Part shown: one piece after another, positions 1 through 8,298 of the stretch
Position numbering within the stretch: the first letter of the stretch is position 1
How the letters are laid out: every line of letters starts with the position of its first letter
DNA from: Paenibacillus pinihumi DSM 23905 = JCM 16419
GTDB taxonomy: Bacteria; Bacillota; Bacilli; Paenibacillales; Paenibacillaceae
Length of the DNA stretch: 64,000 bases
Reading direction: 5' to 3'
Assembly (NCBI RefSeq): GCF_000422505.1
Contig: NZ_KE383864.1
Span: forward strand, 664,381-728,380
Program-made: the position numbers and the translations under genes
The notes under the pieces: model-generated
Database searches by the model: none
What the model saw: the letters and a program-made list of their open reading frames with translations, nothing else
Told to the model about the DNA's origin: nothing

Positions 1-11
1 TTTCACAACCA

Positions 12-63
12 AAAACGGGATGGAATGTGAGCCTCATAAAGGCTTTACATTCCATCCCGTTTT
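12..63. terminator. Bidirectional rho-independent terminator
   Basis: A perfect 17-bp stem (12-28 with 47-63) with A-rich and T-rich flanks ends the MFS gene that stops at 72 on the minus strand. It can also stop a gene entering from the left. Confidence 0.85.
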
Positions 64-71
64 CATTGGTT

Positions 72-1253
72 CTAACGGGCCGTGCCCGCCCCTGTTCTGC
101 GATCTGCGGCAACAAAGCCGGAGAGCAGAAGCAGTGCGGCAAGCGACAGCGCGCCTGCGATAATATAAGGCAGCTTCAAATCAAGCACGAACAAGGAGGT
201 CCCGACCAGAGGTCCTATAATCCGGCCCAGACTGTCCATAGAGGAGCTAAGTCCTGAAGCAACCCCTTGCCCGACTGTCGTCTTCTGTGTAATGAGCGAG
301 GTCACACATGGCCGGATGAGGGCGTTGCCGACTCCGAAGATGGCCAGGAACAGAGTCGCAGTCCACAAGGTATGCGCCGTGATCAACAGGAAGAAGCCAA
401 CGGCTGACAGAAGCAGGCCGGCAACGATGAATTTCGGTTCACCACCCGGGCGGATGTATCTTCTGACGATGCCGCCTTGTACGAGAGCGCCGACAAAACC
501 GCATACAAAGAACATCATCCCTACCTGCCCGGGAGTCACATCAAATCGCTGCATCCCGAACAATTGCAAGGTTGCTTCCAAGCCGGCAAGCGTAACCGCT
601 ACAAAAAATGCCAGCACGTACAAGTAGCGGATCGAACCGGTAAAGGCTTGCCAGCGGGAAGGACGCTTCTCCCCTGCTGCACTCCGCTTCTCGGGCGGCA
701 GCGATTCCTGCAGTCTTGACAGTGCCAGTACAAAGGTAATCAGGGCGAGTATAGCGGCTGTAAAAAACGGCGCCTGCAAGGAAATCTGGCTCAGCAGTCC
801 GCCGACGCCAGGCCCGATGGTAAAGCCGAGCCCGATTGACATACCGACCAATCCCATTCCCTTTGTCCGCTCCTCCGGCGGTGTGACGTCCGCCACATAA
901 GCCACGATAACGGATGTTACCGCCCCTGAGAACAAGCCGCCCAGCACACGCGAGGCGTACATCAGAGTCAGATTATCCGATCCGATTCCAAATAAAATAA
1001 AGCTCGCTGCGAATCCGACGATTCCGGTTAATATAATCGGGCGTCTGCCTATGCGGTCCGATAATGCTCCCCAGAACGGCGAGAGCAGAAAAGACACTGC
1101 TGAATAGATGGACAGCATCAGTCCGGTATGGCGTTCCAGCAACCCGGGGTCCGCCGCTTTAATAAGCTCCGGCATAACCGGAATAATAATCCCGAAGCCG
1201 ATGAACGTTGTAATCAGCATCAGCATTACGACAAGTAATTGTTTGTTCATCAT
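72..1253 (-). CDS. MFS drug/proton antiporter (TetA/Blt-like)
   Basis: Predicted integral membrane exporter of about 393 residues with 12 hydrophobic segments. Family hallmarks are visible: a loop 2-3 motif A (WGALSDRIGRRP) and a segment 5 antiporter-type motif C region (GFTIGPGVGGLL). Together they point to a 12-TM proton-driven drug efflux pump such as Blt, NorA or TetA. The start is placed at the first of two adjacent ATGs (1253/1250), because GGAGGG lies 5-8 bases upstream; a longer in-frame extension begins with cysteine-rich residues that do not look like MFS sequence. It is divergent from speA and followed by a strong terminator. The substrate cannot be read from the sequence. Confidence 0.85.
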   Translation of the reverse strand: MMNKQLLVVMLMLITTFIGFGIIIPVMPELIKAADPGLLERHTGLMLSIYSAVSFLLSPFWGALSDRIGRRPIILTGIVGFAASFILFGIGSDNLTLMYASRVLGGLFSGAVTSVIVAYVADVTPPEERTKGMGLVGMSIGLGFTIGPGVGGLLSQISLQAPFFTAAILALITFVLALSRLQESLPPEKRSAAGEKRPSRWQAFTGSIRYLYVLAFFVAVTLAGLEATLQLFGMQRFDVTPGQVGMMFFVCGFVGALVQGGIVRRYIRPGGEPKFIVAGLLLSAVGFFLLITAHTLWTATLFLAIFGVGNALIRPCVTSLITQKTTVGQGVASGLSSSMDSLGRIIGPLVGTSLFVLDLKLPYIIAGALSLAALLLLSGFVAADRRTGAGTAR

Positions 1254-1326
1254 GTATTCCCTCCAGCAATAATCGTACCATAACTTGTCAGCGCATGGAA
1301 ATGAACAAATCTGTAACAAAATCTGC

Positions 1327-1354
1327 TTGCATTCCCCCCCGTTTTTGCTATACT
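1327..1354 (+). promoter_or_regulatory. Sigma-A promoter of speA
   Basis: TTGCAT, a 16-base spacer, then TGC-TATACT, which is an extended -10. It lies 44 bases before the TTG start of the decarboxylase gene. Confidence 0.6.
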
Positions 1355-1397
1355 CAACCTTGTTTGATTACTTTTTATCGAAAGGCTGGGTGAATCA

Positions 1398-2867
1398 TTG
1401 GATCATACTCAAACCCCGCTATTCAGCGCTGTGCGCAAACATGCGGAGCAAAACCCTGTACAATTTCACATCCCTGGACACAAAAAAGGAGCAGGAAGCG
1501 ATCCGGAATTCCGGTCATTCATCGGCGATAATGCCCTGTCCATCGATTTAATAAATATAGCTCCACTGGATGATTTGCATCAGCCAACCGGTGTTATTGA
1601 GGAAGCTCAGAAGCTTGCCGCCGACGCATTCGGCGCGGACTATACGTTCTTCTCTGTACAGGGGACAAGCGGTGCAATCATTACCATGATTATGACGGTA
1701 TGCTCACCGGGAGACAAGATTATCGTCCCGCGCAACATTCATAAATCGATTATGTCGGCGATTATATTCGCAGGCGCCCGTCCGGTCTTTATCTCCCCTG
1801 CGCGTGACGCGAACCTTGGGATCGACCACGGAATTACAACACGGTCTGTCCGCCGGGCGCTGCAGCGCCATCCTGACGCCAAGGCTGTGCTGGTCATTAA
1901 TCCGACCTACTACGGCATCTGTGCAAACCTGAAAGAGATTGTCGACCTTGTACACACCTACGACATTCCGGTGCTGGTCGATGAGGCCCATGGCGTATTG
2001 ATTCACTTCCATGAAAAGCTGCCAATGTCCGCGATGCAGGCAGGTGCAGACATGGCTGCTACAAGCGTGCACAAGCTTGGCGGATCGATGACTCAGAGCT
2101 CCATTCTGAATGTCCGCAGCGACAGAGTAAATGCACACCGTGTTAAAACCATTATTAGTATGCTGACTACGACCTCAACGTCTTATATTCTGCTCAGTTC
2201 CCTGGACACGTCCAGACGCCACTTGGCACTGAACGGGCACCAGATGGCGGAAAAAGCCATTCAGCTTAGCCAGTATGCCCGTGCCGAGATCAACAAAATT
2301 TCGGGTTTGTACTGCTTCGGGGAGGAAATTCTGGGCGATGAGGCAACCTATGACTATGACCCGACCAAAGTATGCATTCACGTGCGTCATCTTGGCATAA
2401 CTGGGTATGAAGTAGAGAACTGGCTGCGGGATCACTATAACCTCGAGGTTGAGCTGAGTGATATGTATAACATCCTCTGTCTCATTACGACCGGGGATGA
2501 CCGCAGTACGGTCGATATTTTGCTTAATGCCTTGAGAGAGATGTCCGGGGAGTTCTTCCAGAAGAATGAGGCCAAAGAGCTGGTCGTCAAAATTCCGGAA
2601 ATTCCGCAGCTCTCCCTTACACCTCGCGATGCATTTTATGCGGAAACCGAGGTCATTCCGTTCAAGGAATCTGCCGGCCGGATTATCGCGGAGTTCATCT
2701 ATGTATATCCGCCGGGCATTCCGATTTTGCTTCCGGGTGAAGTGATTTCGCAGGAAAATATCGAGTACATTGTCGATCATGTGGAAGTCGGACTCCCCGT
2801 TAAAGGACCGGAGGACCGCAGCATTGAATTCGTGAAGGTCATTGTAGAAGAAGAAGCGATATTCTAA
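1398..2867 (+). CDS. speA: Arginine/ornithine/lysine decarboxylase (SpeA type)
   Basis: PLP-dependent fold-type I decarboxylase of 489 residues, the size of Bacillus SpeA (arginine to agmatine, first step of polyamine synthesis). Visible marks are the N-terminal FHIPGHKKG motif, the VDEAHG segment that binds the cofactor, and the Schiff-base lysine at about residue 226 in SVHKLGG. The C-terminal Orn/Arg/Lys decarboxylase domain carries the YPPGIPILLPGE motif typical of the family. The start is TTG at 1398; it has a modest AAAGG site upstream and gives the expected N-terminus. The gene stands alone with its own promoter and a terminator directly after it. Arginine is the likeliest substrate by similarity to SpeA; lysine cannot be excluded. 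Confidence 0.9.
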   Translation: MDHTQTPLFSAVRKHAEQNPVQFHIPGHKKGAGSDPEFRSFIGDNALSIDLINIAPLDDLHQPTGVIEEAQKLAADAFGADYTFFSVQGTSGAIITMIMTVCSPGDKIIVPRNIHKSIMSAIIFAGARPVFISPARDANLGIDHGITTRSVRRALQRHPDAKAVLVINPTYYGICANLKEIVDLVHTYDIPVLVDEAHGVLIHFHEKLPMSAMQAGADMAATSVHKLGGSMTQSSILNVRSDRVNAHRVKTIISMLTTTSTSYILLSSLDTSRRHLALNGHQMAEKAIQLSQYARAEINKISGLYCFGEEILGDEATYDYDPTKVCIHVRHLGITGYEVENWLRDHYNLEVELSDMYNILCLITTGDDRSTVDILLNALREMSGEFFQKNEAKELVVKIPEIPQLSLTPRDAFYAETEVIPFKESAGRIIAEFIYVYPPGIPILLPGEVISQENIEYIVDHVEVGLPVKGPEDRSIEFVKVIVEEEAIF

Positions 2868-2880
2868 TCCATGATCATAG

Positions 2881-2927
2881 AAGGGGCGGTCCCAAAAGTC
2901 ATAAATATGACAGAGGGACCACCCCTT
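2881..2927 (+). terminator. Terminator of speA
   Basis: A 13-bp stem with one mismatch (2881-2893 with 2915-2927), followed by a short T-rich tract. A separate perfect 14-bp palindrome, CCGGTTCGAACCGG, lies just after it at 2932-2945. Confidence 0.7.
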
Positions 2928-3008
2928 TCTTCCGGTTCGAACCGGCCGCACACTATCCCTCTTTCCCGTACGCTGTGAATAGGTGAAGTATCCGATAGAG
3001 AGGATATG

Positions 3009-3045
3009 AAAAAACCGCCTTCCATATAGTACGGAATGGCGGTTG
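3009..3045 (-). terminator. Terminator of the DUF1292 gene
   Basis: The stem AACCGCC(A)TTCC with its complement is followed on the minus strand by a T6 tract. It lies 20 bases after the stop of the DUF1292 gene. Confidence 0.8.
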
Positions 3046-3063
3046 ATAACAAATTGTAATTGT

Positions 3064-3381
3064 TTATGCTTGGGATTCGTTCTCTTGAAGTGCGATTTCC
3101 TCGTAAATTTTGGAGACGCGCTCCCACTCTGCATCGTCTTCAATGCCGACGAGGAATGCTTCTTCATTTTCTTCTTCAATACGGAAAATGATTCCGTCGG
3201 ATTCCGGATTATTGCGGTCCAACAGGACAGCATATACTTGCTCCTCGGATTCAAAGGTGAATACCATCACCATTTCCCGTTCTACACCTTCATCATCACT
3301 AACTAAAAATACATGCTCGTCGTGCTCATGATCGTGATCATGGCCGCAACCGCAATTGTCCCCATGTTGATGCTCGCTCAT
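3064..3381 (-). CDS. DUF1292 (YrzB-like) protein with His-rich N-terminus
   Basis: Acidic 105-residue cytoplasmic protein. Residues 28-95 match the DUF1292 pattern: a short beta-rich unit with EREMVMVFTFE, YAVLLDR, and EENEEAFLVGIEDDAEWE. Members of this family are small proteins of unknown function in Firmicutes. The first 24 residues are unusual: they contain two cysteines (NCGCGH) and a run of His/Asp/Glu that could bind a transition metal. The ribosome binding site is weak (GGGG, 8 bases before ATG). The gene is monocistronic with its own terminator. Confidence 0.8.
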   Translation of the reverse strand: MSEHQHGDNCGCGHDHDHEHDEHVFLVSDDEGVEREMVMVFTFESEEQVYAVLLDRNNPESDGIIFRIEEENEEAFLVGIEDDAEWERVSKIYEEIALQENESQA

Positions 3382-3488
3382 TGGTATAACCCCATTTCAA
3401 ATTAGAAATCTTTCACCAAAGTATCGTAACATTTTCAAGAGGGATGGTCAAACCTGTTTCTTATGATTGTGATTGCCGCGAAAACTCC

Positions 3489-4055
3489 CTATTGAGCTGT
3501 AATTGTCTTCTCGGAAACAAGCGTCCACTCATTGGAAGATACCGGCTTAATATAGAAGCGTACCAAATATTTGCCGGCAGAATCAAAGTTGTATCTGAAA
3601 TCCTCTGTCCGGAACCAGAAGTTATCGGACTGCTTATTCGGATTGACGTCCTGGGACTGAATCATCTTCTCGTCCCCTGATGGATCGGCAATTGCAACCT
3701 TGACTCCGTTAATGTCCACCTTCAAATTATCAATCTGGGAGAACACGCTAAATGTCACTCTGCCCTGCTTAACGTTGCCAAATGAATTCTGCCCCTGAAA
3801 CAAGAACATATGTACATTCGGTTTATAGATGGAAGCCCGCTTGGCGGAATCATCCCATACAACTAAAGCCTGCAAGGAGGAAGCGATCTGCCTGAGCGGC
3901 AAATAGGTACTTCCTTCCGAAAGCAGGCCTGACTCTTTCGATTCAATGCCATTGACAAAAACTCTCACTTTCTGTGCAGCCGAATCCGCGAACAGCACGG
4001 TACCGCCAAAAAGAGAAAGCGCCAGCGTAAGTACAACCAGCTTTTTGATCTTCAT
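3489..4055 (-). CDS. Secreted stalk-domain protein (copper amine oxidase N-like)
   Basis: 188-residue exported protein. The N-terminus MKIKKLVVLTLALSLFGG is a typical signal peptide. Residues about 25-75 form a copper-amine-oxidase-like stalk domain (VRVFVNGIESKESGLLSEG, TYLPLRQIASSL, VVWDDSAKRASIY); this module is common in Paenibacillaceae secreted proteins and carries no catalysis by itself. The C-terminal 100 residues look like a beta-sandwich. The start at 4055 is chosen because AAGGGGG lies 9 bases upstream; the open frame continues upstream but with non-secretory sequence. A GCAAC...GTATAA arrangement upstream weakly resembles the ECF-like promoters found elsewhere in this window. Confidence 0.8.
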   Translation of the reverse strand: MKIKKLVVLTLALSLFGGTVLFADSAAQKVRVFVNGIESKESGLLSEGSTYLPLRQIASSLQALVVWDDSAKRASIYKPNVHMFLFQGQNSFGNVKQGRVTFSVFSQIDNLKVDINGVKVAIADPSGDEKMIQSQDVNPNKQSDNFWFRTEDFRYNFDSAGKYLVRFYIKPVSSNEWTLVSEKTITAQ

Positions 4056-4264
4056 TAATGACTTACCCCCTTCCATTGTTGCTTGATAGGTTATACTCTC
4101 CAATTCAGGCAAAGTTGCGCAAGTATTGGACACTTTTTTCACTCCCATTATCTTCCTTATAATCGGAGTTTTTTTGTAAAATCTAGTGACATAAGCACTT
4201 TTTTTTTGATCTGAAAAATGATAAATTTGATAGAAATCTGAATTCGCAGGGAGGGCATTAACGT

Positions 4265-5014
4265 TTGAAACTTCAAATGCTTGGTACTGGGAGTGCTTTT
4301 GCCAAAACCTTTTACAACAATAATGCTTTAGTCTATGCAAATGGATGTACACTTCTGGTAGATTGCGGCATTACGGCCCCGGCTGCCCTGCATGCATTAG
4401 GGAAAACGCCTGATGATATTGATGCCCTGCTGGTTACACATATCCACGGTGATCATATTGGCGGGCTTGAGGAAATCGCCTTTCGCATGAGATTCCAATA
4501 TCACCGCAAACCGCTGCTTTACGTACCGGAGGTGCTGGCCGCTCCTCTATGGGAGAACGCACTGAAGGGCGGGCTTTATCAAGACGAGCTGCCTGGGCTG
4601 GAGGACTATTTTGAGATCCGGCTGATGAAGGAAGGGAACGAATATGAGCCTATCCCTGGATTGTCTGTGGAAATTATGCAGACGCCGCATATTCCAAACA
4701 AAGACAGCTTCTCCCTGTATATGAACCGCCATCTGTTCTATAGTGCAGATATGCGCTTTAATTCTGAACTTTTGCATAAGCTTGTGGAGGAGCGGGGCTG
4801 CGATACCATTCTCCATGATTGCCAATTCATCAACCCCGGGGTGGTACATGCTTCCCTTGATGATTTATTGACCCTGCCAGAGCCAATCCAGCGTCGGGTA
4901 TGGCTGATGCATTATGCTGACGATCAGCCGAACTTTATCGGGAAAACAGGCCTCATGCGCTTTGTGGAGCAGCAGCGGCTTTATGATGAATCCGAGCTGG
5001 CGGAGATCAATTAA
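4265..5014 (+). CDS. MBL-fold metallo-hydrolase (RNase Z/beta-lactamase fold)
   Basis: 249-residue metallo-beta-lactamase-fold hydrolase. The metal motif HIHGDHIGG is at about residues 59-67. Further ligand-type residues occur in QTPHIPNKDS, the aspartate of FYSADMRF, and the terminal LMHYADD. The N-terminal MLGTGSAF strand is typical of the RNase Z/ElaC-like side of the superfamily, but the tRNA-binding exosite expected of RNase Z is not obvious, so no substrate is assigned. Translation starts at TTG 4265, eight bases after GGGAGGG. The gene is divergent from the stalk protein gene, across a T-rich intergenic region. Confidence 0.85.
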   Translation: MKLQMLGTGSAFAKTFYNNNALVYANGCTLLVDCGITAPAALHALGKTPDDIDALLVTHIHGDHIGGLEEIAFRMRFQYHRKPLLYVPEVLAAPLWENALKGGLYQDELPGLEDYFEIRLMKEGNEYEPIPGLSVEIMQTPHIPNKDSFSLYMNRHLFYSADMRFNSELLHKLVEERGCDTILHDCQFINPGVVHASLDDLLTLPEPIQRRVWLMHYADDQPNFIGKTGLMRFVEQQRLYDESELAEIN

Positions 5015-5200
5015 TAAATCTGTGTAGAAAAACAAGCCCCCTGATCGCCATACTGAGCTGTATCCGTAATTCATAAGAGACTCCGTTAGACGGTGCACTT
5101 CTTACTGATTCCGGTATTTCAGTTCAGTTCCAGGCGGCAGGGCGGCTTGTTTGCTGTTGCTCTGAATCAGACTGACTGGAGCAGTCTGGCTCTCGTATGC

Positions 5201-5695
5201 TTAGAACAATGGAAGCTGGTCCAAATTGTTAGTCGGATCGCCGTCAGCATCGCCACGAATATAAAATTCGCCGTCTCTGCCTTTGAAGCTGTTAACGCCG
5301 GCAATGCGGCCAGACTGCACTTCCTGCAGCGCTTCCTGATACTGGAGCACCCTGCCGCCGGAGGTCTGGAACGCTGTAAGGTCACCGTCACCATTCTTTT
5401 GAACAGCTACGAACCGCTCACGCTGGTCCATATTTTGATTCACATTACTGTTTATGCCGGCGCTGGATGTGATTTGGTTATTGAAGCCGAGATTCGCATC
5501 ATCAGCCACATTCGTGTTCACGCTGGAGTTAATGTTCACTCCCCCATTGGTAACAGCATTTGCGTTTTGAATGGATTCGTTGTTCGCTTCATTGTTGATA
5601 TTGTTCGCTGGATATGAATTGAGATCTCCGGTTTGGCCATTACTCAGGCTGTTGCCCGGGCTGCTGTTGGCAGCGTTGTTGACATTATTGTTCAT
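5201..5695 (-). CDS. DUF3892 protein with Asn-rich N-terminus
   Basis: 164 residues. The first about 90 are low complexity, very rich in Asn, Ser and Gly with no signal peptide. The last 70 match DUF3892 (RERFVAVQKNGDGDLTAF, ALQEVQSGRIAGV, EFYIRGDADGDPTNNLDQLP). The function of this domain is unknown; it is frequent in small proteins of spore formers. A GGGGAC site lies about 6 bases before ATG. The gene is convergent with the MBL-fold gene. Confidence 0.75.
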   Translation of the reverse strand: MNNNVNNAANSSPGNSLSNGQTGDLNSYPANNINNEANNESIQNANAVTNGGVNINSSVNTNVADDANLGFNNQITSSAGINSNVNQNMDQRERFVAVQKNGDGDLTAFQTSGGRVLQYQEALQEVQSGRIAGVNSFKGRDGEFYIRGDADGDPTNNLDQLPLF

Positions 5696-5829
5696 CGTGC
5701 TGTCCCCGCTTTCCTGTTATCTGCTGAATGACCTGTTCGGGTTATCCAGCTTCATCGTGCACGCCTTAGTATGGAACATTTTGTATGAACTCATACATCC
5801 GGCTTAAAAGCAGCTTTCTCTACAAGACA

Positions 5830-6084
5830 TTACGGCTGGGTACGAAGCCTCTCCCCGGGATGATACGGTTCCAGTAATGCTCCCCCCGAAGGCGGGGGAG
5901 GCAATGTCTCCACTGCATTTTCCCGCGTATATACATCACGGATCACCGAAGGCGATCCATAGACATCTTGAATAACGAAGACCGTTACAGCCGGAGAAGC
6001 ATCCGTCATTGAGGGAAGATAGGATGACAAGCCGCAGCCTCCAATAGATAGGACAGCCAGCAGCAGTAACGCCGGTTTCCACAT
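5830..6084 (-). CDS. Small putative lipoprotein
   Basis: 84 residues. The N-terminus MWKPALLLLAVLSIGGCG is a lipoprotein signal with lipobox SIGGC (Cys about 17). The remainder is short, with a proline run (PPPPSGG) near the end and no domain I recognise. A GGGAG site lies about 10 bases upstream of the ATG. Function unknown. Confidence 0.6.
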   Translation of the reverse strand: MWKPALLLLAVLSIGGCGLSSYLPSMTDASPAVTVFVIQDVYGSPSVIRDVYTRENAVETLPPPPSGGALLEPYHPGERLRTQP

Positions 6085-6269
6085 GTTGCGCTCACTCCCG
6101 TAAATATTAATTCCTGCATATGGGAGTAGTATGACCGTGCTCTGCTTTCTTCAAACATTTTGATCTCGTCGTGCATTGCCTGACCCCATCATGCTGCATA
6201 CTTTGGCCTTAAGTGCTTATACTATAGGCGGTAAATTCCAACCCGGGCTAAATTTGAGGAGGAGCGCCA

Positions 6270-6455
6270 ATGACTGAACAGTTTGAGAGCAACTACAACT
6301 GCGCCAATGCATCCGAAGATTTGCATGAGCTGCAGCTTTTACTGCATCAGCTTCCTTCTGACGGCAAGCAGACAGCAGAGCAGCAGCAGGAAGCGAACCG
6401 GCTGCATAACCTGATTCATTTCATCAAGAATAAATGCGATATTAATAACGGGTAA
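6270..6455 (+). CDS. Small hypothetical protein, helical
   Basis: 61 residues, Gln/Glu-rich, probably one or two helices (DLHELQLLLHQL, QQEANRLHNLIHFIKNK). It has a very strong site (GAGGAGGAG) before the ATG. It is followed after about 20 bases by a second ribosome binding site and another small gene, so the two probably form an operon. No family recognised. Confidence 0.65.
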   Translation: MTEQFESNYNCANASEDLHELQLLLHQLPSDGKQTAEQQQEANRLHNLIHFIKNKCDINNG

Positions 6456-6484
6456 AGGAAACCGATCTGAGGAGAGTGCGGAAA

Positions 6485-6664
6485 ATGGCTTCTAATAAAG
6501 AACAGCTCAACAATTCAATTGAAGTGAAAGAGGAACTTCAACAATCTTCTGACAAAAATTCGCAACCCGGCATTAAGCCGGGTATGGATTATATCTGGGG
6601 CAGTGACCAGGATGAACTGAACGGAAATAAACGTGATCACGATGTGGATGAGAAATTGCAATAA
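6485..6664 (+). CDS. Small acidic hydrophilic protein
   Basis: 59 residues from ATG 6485. That start is preferred to GTG 6476, because GAGGAGA sits 9 bases before the ATG and directly abuts the GTG. The protein is highly charged and probably disordered, with PGMDYIWGSDQDE in the middle. It is the second gene of a two-gene unit ending in a strong terminator. Function unknown. Confidence 0.6.
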   Translation: MASNKEQLNNSIEVKEELQQSSDKNSQPGIKPGMDYIWGSDQDELNGNKRDHDVDEKLQ

Positions 6665-6673
6665 ATGAATGGA

Positions 6674-6708
6674 AAACAGGCGGTGCTTCTCAGGAAGCCC
6701 GCCTGTTT
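6674..6708 (+). terminator. Terminator of the two small genes
   Basis: The stem AAACAGGCGG-GCTTC pairs with GAAGC-CGCCTGTTT (one mismatch), with a 4-base loop. It lies 10 bases after the second stop codon. Confidence 0.75.
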
Positions 6709-6768
6709 GCGCTATGTTATATAGCAGTACCATGCCAATTTATCTTGTATGCATAATTCGGAAGCAGC

Positions 6769-7398
6769 TTACTTCGCTGCTTTTTTGACCAGATTGATAT
6801 GATCAAGATGAGTAGCATCATTATAAATAAACTCCAGCACATAATCCCCGCGATTATAGCTTAATTTGGTTTGCAGTTGTTTTCCGGTTTTAAAGCTTTT
6901 GGTTGCGTTTGGTTTTCCCCATTGTTTCTTCAGCATTTTTTCTGTAATGCCTCCGATGTTGGTTTGACGCTCAACGTTTGTTCCAAAATAACGCAGCTCG
7001 TTAATTTTGTTGTTTTTATTATAGGAAACAGCATAACCCGGATGTCCCATTTCGGCATGATAGACATCGAAATCCTTGGCAGTTTTGCCTGGCGCTTCAG
7101 ACTTGCCAAGTTTCTTTTCTACATCCTTACGGGTGCTCACCCCAAGGGACAGCCCACTAACTTCACCAGGGAACTGGCCTTTCAAAGCAGGTTTGTAAAA
7201 ACTGTTCAGTGTCTGTAAAGCCTGAGATTCAGCTGAATTTTTATTTTTTATCACCGTCTGGCTTACAGCTGCCGGCTTGCTGACGGCTGCGGCATGCACC
7301 TGGGCGATTCCACTGGTTACGCCTGTAAATCCTAAAGTGGCAACGGCTAAAAACAATGCAACACGGGCAGATTTTCTAAGCGGTTGATAGATTTTCAT
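6769..7398 (-). CDS. YjgB-type secreted protein (DUF4309)
   Basis: 209-residue exported protein. Residues 1-37 are a signal peptide (basic n-region, hydrophobic core, AQVHAAA cleavage region). Residues 65-205 fit the YjgB/DUF4309 pattern: LNSFYKPALKGQFPGE, SLGVSTRKDVEKKLGKSE, GYAVSYNKNNKINELRYFG, and TEKMLKKQWGKPNATK. The fold resembles small lipoprotein (SmpA/BamE-like) domains. Function is unknown in Bacillus. An AGGGAGG site lies just before the ATG, and an ECF-type promoter about 45 bases upstream suggests envelope-stress control. Confidence 0.8.
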   Translation of the reverse strand: MKIYQPLRKSARVALFLAVATLGFTGVTSGIAQVHAAAVSKPAAVSQTVIKNKNSAESQALQTLNSFYKPALKGQFPGEVSGLSLGVSTRKDVEKKLGKSEAPGKTAKDFDVYHAEMGHPGYAVSYNKNNKINELRYFGTNVERQTNIGGITEKMLKKQWGKPNATKSFKTGKQLQTKLSYNRGDYVLEFIYNDATHLDHINLVKKAAK

Positions 7399-7442
7399 CT
7401 TGTTTTCCTCCCTAAATTGCCTTAAATGTTGTTACGCAATAT

Positions 7443-7470
7443 TAGACGAGAGAGAAAAAATAAAGTTGAT
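7443..7470 (-). promoter_or_regulatory. ECF-sigma-like promoter of the YjgB-type gene
   Basis: On the minus strand: ATCAAC, 16 bases (T-rich at its start), then CGTCTA, about 45 bases before the ATG. It has the same architecture as the elements at 28384 and 46080. The rest of the 7399-7806 gap is AT-rich, with no gene I can support. Confidence 0.55.
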
Positions 7471-7806
7471 AGATTTTGAAAAAGTTTTTTGGAGAGGGTG
7501 GATTGGGAGGGAAATGGGTGGAGATTGGGTCCGATCGGTGTAGCAAAGAAAGCTCAACAAACAGACACTAATTGAATATCGACACCAGCTTGATGTAGTC
7601 AGCTTCTTATATTCACAAAAACGGGATTCAAGCCTCTTATCTAGAAGAAGTTGAATTAATTCAAGTGGAACGGAGCTACTTACTTTGTTGCGAAAAACCA
7701 TTTTCTTTTACACTTTGTTAATCAAATTAATATTTTGTTGAAAATTCTGAAGGAAAGTATTGACTCTTAAATGAATTGTTGATATAGTATTAATTGTTGC
7801 TGATAC

Positions 7807-7879
7807 GATCTGTTAGCTCAGCTGGGAGAGCACCATCTTGACAGGGTGGGGGTCAGTGGTTCGAGCCCACTACAGATCA
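7807..7879 (+). tRNA. tRNA-Val (GAC)
   Basis: A complete cloverleaf of 73 nt. The 7-bp acceptor stem is GATCTGT/ACAGATC, the anticodon loop is TTGACAG, and the T-arm is GTGG-TTCGAGC-CCAC. CCA is not encoded. It borders a decayed accessory region, a common integration site for mobile DNA. Confidence 0.95.
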
Positions 7880-7884
7880 TACCG

Positions 7885-7912
7885 AAAAGCCTTTTATATC
7901 AAGGCTTTTTTC
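7885..7912 (+). terminator. Terminator of tRNA-Val
   Basis: AAAAGCCTT/AAGGCTTTT stem with a 7-base loop and a T-run, 6 bases after the tRNA. Confidence 0.85.
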
Positions 7913-7978
7913 TTTGTTATCTCTACTTACTTCGGTGTTTAAATTGCCTTTGGGGCAAAAGAAAGAGCCGACCTTTGG

Positions 7979-8081
7979 TCATACCCCTATCAAGTAGACA
8001 GATGAAAAGAAACTACGCCGCCAACGCGCATCGATACTCAATCGGTGCGCGTTGTTTTAGTTTGGCTTGAAAGCGCATAAG
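7979..8081 (-). mobile_element. IS3-family remnant: 3' end of transposase OrfB
   Basis: Read on the minus strand, 8081-8013 encodes RFQAKLKQRAPIEYRCALAA and stops. This matches the usual C-terminus of IS3/IS150-type OrfB (R-x-Q-x-KL-x5-P-x-x-YR). About 20 bases later comes TGTCTACTTGATAGGGG, which resembles an IS3-type terminal repeat. The upstream part of the transposase is missing, so this is a dead scar. The assignment rests on motif resemblance only. Confidence 0.5.
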
Positions 8082-8110
8082 ACGGCCCCTACTGCCATCC
8101 ACGCTAAATA

Positions 8111-8230
8111 TTATTCAAATTCCCATATGACCTCTATCTTTACCCCGTCATTGTATTTTCTAACGAACTGACCAACATCCAGAAAAAATAAGATGTTCCC
8201 CAGATAGGAACGTTTCCTATTAGAACACTT
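8111..8230 (-). pseudogene. C-terminal gene fragment
   Basis: An open frame of about 39 codons with protein-like composition (RKRSYLGNILFFLDVG, VRKYNDGVKIEVIWEFE) ends at 8111. A stop lies directly upstream and there is no start codon. It looks like the 3' end of a lost gene next to the IS scar. The family is not recognised. Confidence 0.35.
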
Positions 8231-8298
8231 TCAATCATTGTCAAGTCAATGGATTGCAAAATTGAAGTTGCAGGCAATGTCCGCACTGGCTCCCTGTC

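Noticed and set aside
2175-3254. 359-codon frame opposite speA
   Set aside because: It is the shadow of speA and reads on through two terminators; Arg/Asn/Phe-rich composition and no start signal.
5087-5092. TAGACG near 5090 as another ECF -10
   Set aside because: No AAC element at the right distance and it would point into the 3' end of the convergent MBL-fold gene.
5571-5807. 78-codon hydrophobic plus-strand frame opposite the DUF3892 gene start
   Set aside because: Leu-rich look is caused by the Asn-rich codons on the other strand; no ribosome binding site.
7432-7701. 89-codon minus-strand frame beside tRNA-Val
   Set aside because: No ribosome binding site; its end overlaps the ECF-like promoter of the YjgB-type gene and the composition is Ser/Leu-rich without a domain.
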